Of a stretch of 42,094 nucleotides of DNA, positions 38,448-42,094 are shown piece by piece. The number at the start of each line of letters is the position of its first letter. Positions within the stretch are counted from its first letter, which is position 1. The translations under genes and the position numbers were made by a program. The stretch comes from Alphaproteobacteria bacterium (GTDB taxonomy: Bacteria > Pseudomonadota > Alphaproteobacteria > Puniceispirillales > UBA1172): positions 1-42,094 of the forward strand of contig JAHEII010000005.1 in assembly GCA_024639485.1 (NCBI GenBank). The letters run 5' to 3'. The notes below the pieces were generated by a model. It did not search any database and was not told the DNA's origin. It saw nothing but the letters and a program-made list of their open reading frames with translations.

Positions 38448-39614
38448 TTACATGTCCTTTTTTTGTGATTGTCTTGCTACCGCATCAACCACCAGATCAT
38501 CGGCATGGATCACTTCATCATGATCACGATAACCCAGTATGGTTTCAATCTCACCACTATTATGTCCCTTGATCAGCTGAATGTCACTGGCGCTATATCG
38601 GGTTAATCCCCGCGCGATAGTGGCATTTGATTGATCAGTAATAGCAATCAGATCACCTTTATCAAAGTCGCCTGTGACGGCGGTGATGCCAGCGGCCAGT
38701 AAGCTTTTGCCCCGCGATAAGGCCAGACTTGCACCATCATCAACCATAATCGTGCCTTTGGGGGTCAAGCCGCCATCAATCCATGTTTTGCGGGCTTGCA
38801 AAGGCTGGCTATTGGCGCGAAACCATGTGGCGATACCGCCATCATATAATTGCTGAATAGGGTGATCATCCCCACCATGACAGATTGCCATATGGCAACC
38901 GGCGCTAGTGGCAATGCGTGCAGCTTCCAGTTTCGTGATCATCCCACCACTGGAAAACGCATGCCGGGCAGGGCCGGCCATCGCCATGATATCCGAAGTC
39001 ATATTGGTGACTTCGGGGATATGTGTAGCGGTATTATCGCTATTGGGATCACCGGAATAAAGTCCATCTACATCGGATAATAGAATAAGCGCATCGGCGC
39101 TGATCATCTGGGCGACTCTGGCGGCCAGACGGTCATTATCACCATAACGGATTTCAGCGGTGGCAACGGTGTCATTTTCATTTACTACCGGAACGATTTG
39201 ATGTTCTAGTAATGTGATCAGCGTGGCTCTGGCATTTAAATGCTTGCGGCGGGTTTCGGTATCATCCGGAGATAATAAAATCTGTGCTGTTGTCATATCA
39301 TGCTTGGCCATCGCCTGTTGCCATTCGGTGTTCAATCTGATCTGGCCAATAGCCGCCGCCGCCTGTTTTTCGGCTAGACTGAGGCGGGCGTTATTGCGTT
39401 GTTGATCGGCGCCTATAATCATGTTCCGGCCAAATGCGATAGCACCGGATGAAACAATCACAATGTCATAGCCACGGCGTTTTAATCCGGCCAGATCATG
39501 CGCCAGACCGTCAAGCCAGGCGGCACGCAAGGTGCCATCCGTATTGACCAGAAGCGCTGATCCAACCTTAACAACGATGCGGCGGGCAGATGTCAGATAG
39601 GTTAGGGCTGCCAT
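38448..39614 (-). CDS. proB: Glutamate 5-kinase with PUA domain
   Basis: ProB phosphorylates glutamate, the first and feedback-controlled step of proline synthesis. The 388 residues show the kinase start [49 protein letters not shown] and [14 protein letters not shown], then a C-terminal PUA domain (about 288-375, [21 protein letters not shown]). ATG 39614 lies inside the last 13 bases of obgE, so the two overlap. proA begins 3 nt after the stop. Confidence 0.97.
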   Translation of the reverse strand: MAALTYLTSARRIVVKVGSALLVNTDGTLRAAWLDGLAHDLAGLKRRGYDIVIVSSGAIAFGRNMIIGADQQRNNARLSLAEKQAAAAIGQIRLNTEWQQAMAKHDMTTAQILLSPDDTETRRKHLNARATLITLLEHQIVPVVNENDTVATAEIRYGDNDRLAARVAQMISADALILLSDVDGLYSGDPNSDNTATHIPEVTNMTSDIMAMAGPARHAFSSGGMITKLEAARIATSAGCHMAICHGGDDHPIQQLYDGGIATWFRANSQPLQARKTWIDGGLTPKGTIMVDDGASLALSRGKSLLAAGITAVTGDFDKGDLIAITDQSNATIARGLTRYSASDIQLIKGHNSGEIETILGYRDHDEVIHADDLVVDAVARQSQKKDM

Positions 39615-40639
39615 GGCTCTGGCTCACTATTAGCGGCGATTTCGGCGGCATAGTTCTGATCAATTTCCTGTTGCAGTAAGCGCAGGGTTTCGGCAACGCC
39701 ATGCCCGCTAACCGATGATAGCGTCACCACATGATTGGCACCGGCCTGTTCCAGTGCCGTTTTGATTTCTGCCATCCGTTCGGGATCACAGGCATCAGCT
39801 TTGGATATTGCCGTGACTTCTTTCCGGTAGGCTAGATCAGCATCATATGCGGCTAGCTCATTGCGGATCACGCGCCAGTTTTCCACCGGCTGTTCGGATG
39901 TAGCATCCACCAGATGCAATAATACCCGACACCGTTCAACATGCCCAAGGAACCGATGCCCAAGCCCGATGCCTTCATGCGCGCCTTCTACCAGTCCGGG
40001 GATATCGGCCAGCACAAACTCACGCTGGTCATTGCGGACAACGCCTAACCCCGGATGCAGGGTGGTGAAAGGATAATCGGCAATTTTCGGCTTGGCTGAT
40101 GACACGCTAGACAGAAAAGTTGATTTGCCAGCATTGGGCATGCCCAGTAATCCGGCATCGGCGATTAGCTTGAGCCGTAACCACACCCACATTTCCTGTC
40201 CGGGAAAACCGGTTTCATGGCGGCGGGGGGCTTGATTAACTGATGATTTGAAGGACGCATTGCCGCGCCCGCCATCACCGCCTCTGGCCAGAACGATTTG
40301 CTGGCCGACTTGCGTCAGATCAGCAATCACCATGTCATTATCGTCATTCAGAATTTGTGTGCCGACCGGTAATTTGAGAATGATATCTTCGCCGCTAGCG
40401 CCATTTTTATTGCGGCCAGCACCGGGGCGTCCGGCCTGTGCTTTAAAATGCTGTTGATAGCGATAGTCAATGAGCGTGTTTAATCCGTCCACACATTCGG
40501 CCAGCACGCTTCCACCACGGCCGCCATCACCACCATCGGGGCCACCGCGTGGGACATGGGCTTCGCGCCGGAAACTGACAGAGCCGGGGCCGCCATTGCC
40601 GCTTTGAATAAAGATTTTAGCCTGATCAAGAAATTTCAT
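39602..40639 (-). CDS. obgE: ObgE, ribosome-associated GTPase
   Basis: ObgE (CgtA) is an essential GTPase in 50S assembly and stress signalling. The Gly-rich Obg domain covers about 1-158 ([32 protein letters not shown]), followed by the G domain with [12 protein letters not shown], the switch [12 protein letters not shown], and [16 protein letters not shown]. The length of 345 residues lacks the long C-terminal tail of the E. coli protein. The frame is open to a GTG at 40663, but ATG 40639 ([12 protein letters not shown]) is the family start. The Shine-Dalgarno is weak. A hairpin with a T-run lies 6 nt upstream, between it and rpmA. Confidence 0.96.
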   Translation of the reverse strand: MKFLDQAKIFIQSGNGGPGSVSFRREAHVPRGGPDGGDGGRGGSVLAECVDGLNTLIDYRYQQHFKAQAGRPGAGRNKNGASGEDIILKLPVGTQILNDDNDMVIADLTQVGQQIVLARGGDGGRGNASFKSSVNQAPRRHETGFPGQEMWVWLRLKLIADAGLLGMPNAGKSTFLSSVSSAKPKIADYPFTTLHPGLGVVRNDQREFVLADIPGLVEGAHEGIGLGHRFLGHVERCRVLLHLVDATSEQPVENWRVIRNELAAYDADLAYRKEVTAISKADACDPERMAEIKTALEQAGANHVVTLSSVSGHGVAETLRLLQQEIDQNYAAEIAANSEPEPWQP

Positions 40640-40645
40640 ATCGAT

Positions 40646-40685
40646 TTCAAAAGAAAAGCGCACCCCCGATCATTTGAGGATGCGC
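40646..40685 (-). terminator. Rho-independent terminator/attenuator between rpmA and obgE
   Basis: On the minus strand GCGCATCC (40685-40678) pairs with GGGTGCGC (40665-40658): eight base pairs with one G-U, a 12 nt loop, then TTTTCTTTT. This fits an intrinsic terminator after rpmA. Since obgE starts only 6 nt later, read-through is needed for obgE unless it has its own promoter, so it may act as an attenuator. Confidence 0.65.
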
Positions 40686-40723
40686 CGCAAAAAAGTGACT
40701 GCAATAATGACCGGGAAGCGCGT

Positions 40724-40993
40724 TTACTCAGCTGCCTCGGCATTCGGGACGACATTAGCAAATGTTCTGCCGCCGGTTTTGCGGGTGAATGCGACCTTAC
40801 CGTCGGTCAATGCAAACAGGGTGTGGTCTTTACCCATACCAACATTACTGCCGGGATGGAATTTTGTGCCACGCTGGCGAACAATAATGTTGCCGGGGAT
40901 CACGGCTTCACCACCGAATTTTTTAACGCCTAGGCGACGACCGGCGGAATCACGGCCGTTACGGGAGCTACCACCTGCTTTTTTATGTGCCAT
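40724..40993 (-). CDS. rpmA: 50S ribosomal protein bL27
   Basis: bL27 reaches into the peptidyl-transferase centre with its N-terminal tail. The 89 residues have the family start [20 protein letters not shown], then [20 protein letters not shown], and [16 protein letters not shown]. There is no cleavable N-terminal extension of the Firmicute type. It lies 35 nt after rplU, AGAAGGAA stands before the ATG, and an intrinsic terminator follows. Confidence 0.98.
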   Translation of the reverse strand: MAHKKAGGSSRNGRDSAGRRLGVKKFGGEAVIPGNIIVRQRGTKFHPGSNVGMGKDHTLFALTDGKVAFTRKTGGRTFANVVPNAEAAE

Positions 40994-41028
40994 CGTGCTA
41001 TTCCTTCTCTGATCTCAACTCGATTTAT

Positions 41029-41544
41029 TTAAGCATCTTTGCTTTTGCTTGTTGATGCTTTTTTGGCCGGCGCTTTTTTAGCCGCTGGCTTTTTGGCTTC
41101 GGTTGCTTTTGCCGGTGCTTTTTTAGCCGCTGGCTTGTCTGCCGCTGGCTTTTTAGCTTCGGCGGGCTTTGCCGCTGGCTTTTCTGCCGCTGGCTTCTTA
41201 GCTTCTGCTGGCTTTGCCGCTTTCAGCTTTCCGTCAGGGGCGATATCAGTGATCTGCAACAAGGTCAGGTCTTGACGATGGCCTCTGATCCGGCGAAAGT
41301 TTTTCCGGCGCTTACGGCGAAATACCATAATTTTGTCGCCGCGTGTGTGACGCAGGACAGTTGCACCAACAACCGCATCTTTGACGGTAGGCGCGCCAAC
41401 ATCAACCTGATCACCATTGGCGACCATAAGAACCTGATCAAGAACCAGATTTGAGCCGGCTTCAGCCTCAAGCCGGTCAACGACAATCTTGTCGTCTTTG
41501 GCTACTTTATATTGCTTGCCGCCTGTTTTTACCACAGCATACAT
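41029..41544 (-). CDS. rplU: 50S ribosomal protein bL21 with long Lys/Ala/Pro C-terminal tail
   Basis: bL21 binds 23S rRNA on the 50S subunit. Residues 1-105 are the normal protein (MYAVVKTGGKQYKVA, FRRKRRKNFRRIRGHRQDLT); E. coli L21 has 103. Residues 108-171 form a basic low-complexity tail of AKKPAAEKPAAKPAEAKKPA-type repeats. The frame can begin at TTG 41550, but the family starts at ATG 41544. The Shine-Dalgarno is weak (CGGATGATTGA). A strong promoter lies 140 nt upstream. It is first in the rplU-rpmA unit, with obgE downstream. Confidence 0.97.
   Translation of the reverse strand: MYAVVKTGGKQYKVAKDDKIVVDRLEAEAGSNLVLDQVLMVANGDQVDVGAPTVKDAVVGATVLRHTRGDKIMVFRRKRRKNFRRIRGHRQDLTLLQITDIAPDGKLKAAKPAEAKKPAAEKPAAKPAEAKKPAADKPAAKKAPAKATEAKKPAAKKAPAKKASTSKSKDA
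41060..41220 (-). repeat. Degenerate Lys/Ala/Pro coding repeats in the rplU tail
   Basis: Imperfect repeats encode PAEAKKPAA, EKPAAK, DKPAAKKAPAK and EAKKPAAKKAPAKK. They are histone-H1-like in composition and strongly positively charged. Confidence 0.75.
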
Positions 41545-41636
41545 ATTCAATCATCCGTTACAGGTGATGGCATCAACCGGAAAAACGTTGTCGTTCTGGC
41601 AATGCTTCATCACAATATGTTTCATCACGATAAGTG

Positions 41637-41661
41637 GGGACAGCATAAGCTCACCTGTCCC
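41637..41661 (-). promoter_or_regulatory. Hairpin in the rplU mRNA leader
   Basis: GGGACAG (41661-41655 on the minus strand) and CTGTCCC (41643-41637) pair perfectly with an 11 nt loop. It would begin about 16 nt after the predicted transcription start, in a leader of roughly 130 nt. No T-run follows, so it is not a terminator. It may be an mRNA-stability element or a protein-binding leader. Confidence 0.45.
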
Positions 41662-41683
41662 AATAAAGTTATCAGACTGGCGA

Positions 41684-41711
41684 AATATAGACACAAGCCA
41701 CGTTTTGTCAA
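41684..41711 (-). promoter_or_regulatory. Sigma-70-type promoter of rplU-rpmA
   Basis: On the minus strand TTGACA (41711-41706), 16 nt spacer, TATATT (41689-41684). The -35 is perfect and the -10 matches 5/6. It is the best promoter in the window and suits a highly expressed ribosomal operon. Confidence 0.7.
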
Positions 41712-41872
41712 GGCGATTTACGGCCTCTGGCCTGATTTTCTTCAACGCGCCAATAGGTCGCTTTATAAGGCATTACATAAGGCGTTACATCCGCCCCGTA
41801 ATCCAAACGTAATCTACACGTAATCCAGCCCATATTCGGCAGTATATATAGTATAGCCGGTTTCAAGATGAC

Positions 41873-41901
41873 TTGCCAGCCCGCGATTGCCGCGCTAGAC
41901 A
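41873..41901 (+). promoter_or_regulatory. Possible promoter of tRNA-Ser
   Basis: TTGCCA (41873-41878), 17 nt spacer, TAGACA (41896-41901). The -35 matches 5/6 but the -10 only 3/6. The predicted start would lie a few bases before the tRNA 5' end at 41914. Confidence 0.3.
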
Positions 41902-41913
41902 AGACATGTCGCA

Positions 41914-42003
41914 GGAGAGGTGGCAGAGTGGTTGAATGCGCCGGTCTCGAAAACCGGTATGGGCGAAAGCCCATCGGGGGTTCGAATCCCCCTCTCTCCG
42001 CCA
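41914..42003 (+). tRNA. tRNA-Ser (anticodon CGA)
   Basis: This is a class II tRNA of 90 nt with an encoded CCA end. The acceptor GGAGAGG pairs with TCTCTCC (the last pair is G-U), and the discriminator is G. The D arm is followed by the anticodon stem CCGGT/ACCGG with loop CTCGAAA; the anticodon CGA (41948-41950) reads UCG. The long variable arm GGGC-GAAA-GCCC has a GNRA tetraloop, typical of tRNA-Ser, and the T arm is GGGGG-TTCGAAT-CCCCC. No gene or clear terminator is seen in the remaining 91 nt of the window. Confidence 0.96.
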
Positions 42004-42094
42004 CTATCTATTATCTTTAATTCTAATTACTGCTTTTATTCCTCTGTTTAATCCCTGTATTTATGGGATAATACTTGATTATCTGTGCATAAAA

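Larger units (their letters stand above)
41545..41913. other. Intergenic region between rplU and tRNA-Ser (no gene seen)
   Basis: The region of 369 nt between divergent rplU and the tRNA holds no supportable coding sequence. It contains the rplU promoter (41684-41711), a leader hairpin (41637-41661), a duplicated TTCATCAC in the leader (near 41607 and 41621), and a possible tRNA promoter (41873-41901). Open frames on both strands here are short and lack starts or recognisable proteins. Confidence 0.6.

Noticed and set aside
41914-42094. Genomic island inserted at tRNA-Ser
   Set aside because: No integrase or direct repeat of the tRNA 3' end is seen before the window ends; cannot be judged beyond 42094.

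Overview
This window looks like a chromosomal housekeeping segment of an alphaproteobacterium with mid-range GC (by eye near 50%, not counted). The evidence is gene order. ffh-rpsP-rimM-trmD-rplS is followed by leuC-leuD-leuB-asd, sdhCDAB lies near zapE-mdh-sucAB-lpd, and xerC-DUF484-transaldolase is divergent from priA. The F1-only atpHAGDC cluster has no F0 genes beside it, and rplU-rpmA-obgE-proB-proA-nadD-rsfS-rlmH-gpmI-ctpA-rppH runs on the minus strand. The protein sequences and GC fit a marine SAR116/Puniceispirillum-like lineage, but that placement is inference from memory and was not tested.

Layout: (1) 1-9017, plus strand: the 3' end of ftsY, then ffh, the small ribosomal/tRNA-modification operon, and leucine and aspartate-semialdehyde biosynthesis. 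(2) 9033-9854, minus: a pyridoxal kinase. (3) 10069-13473, plus: complete succinate dehydrogenase. (4) 13524-14273, minus: one unrecognised, methyltransferase-like protein. (5) 14414-22341, plus: zapE, malate dehydrogenase, and all three components of 2-oxoglutarate dehydrogenase. (6) 22362-24552, minus: xerC, DUF484, transaldolase-like. (7) 24753-32027, plus: priA and the F1 part of ATP synthase. (8) 32028-41544, minus: a long run from rplU to rppH covering ribosome assembly, proline and NAD synthesis, glycolysis and a C-terminal processing protease. (9) 41914-42003, plus: tRNA-Ser(CGA).

The genes serve central metabolism (TCA cycle, oxidative phosphorylation, glycolysis, Leu/Pro/NAD/PLP supply) and translation or secretion (SRP pathway, ribosomal proteins, assembly factors). 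I see no mobile element, prophage, CRISPR array or defence system, and no convincing new multi-gene system.

The most interesting items are small. rsfS appears to start at an AUU codon behind a perfect Shine-Dalgarno. Three genes (gpmI, priA, zapE) have promoter-like hexamers ending 5-7 nt before an ATG with no Shine-Dalgarno, which suggests leaderless mRNAs. Nested inverted repeats with a possible alternative fold precede leuC. S16 carries an acidic repeat tail and L21 a basic one. sucCD and a murein-hydrolase activator gene are missing from positions where alphaproteobacteria often carry them.
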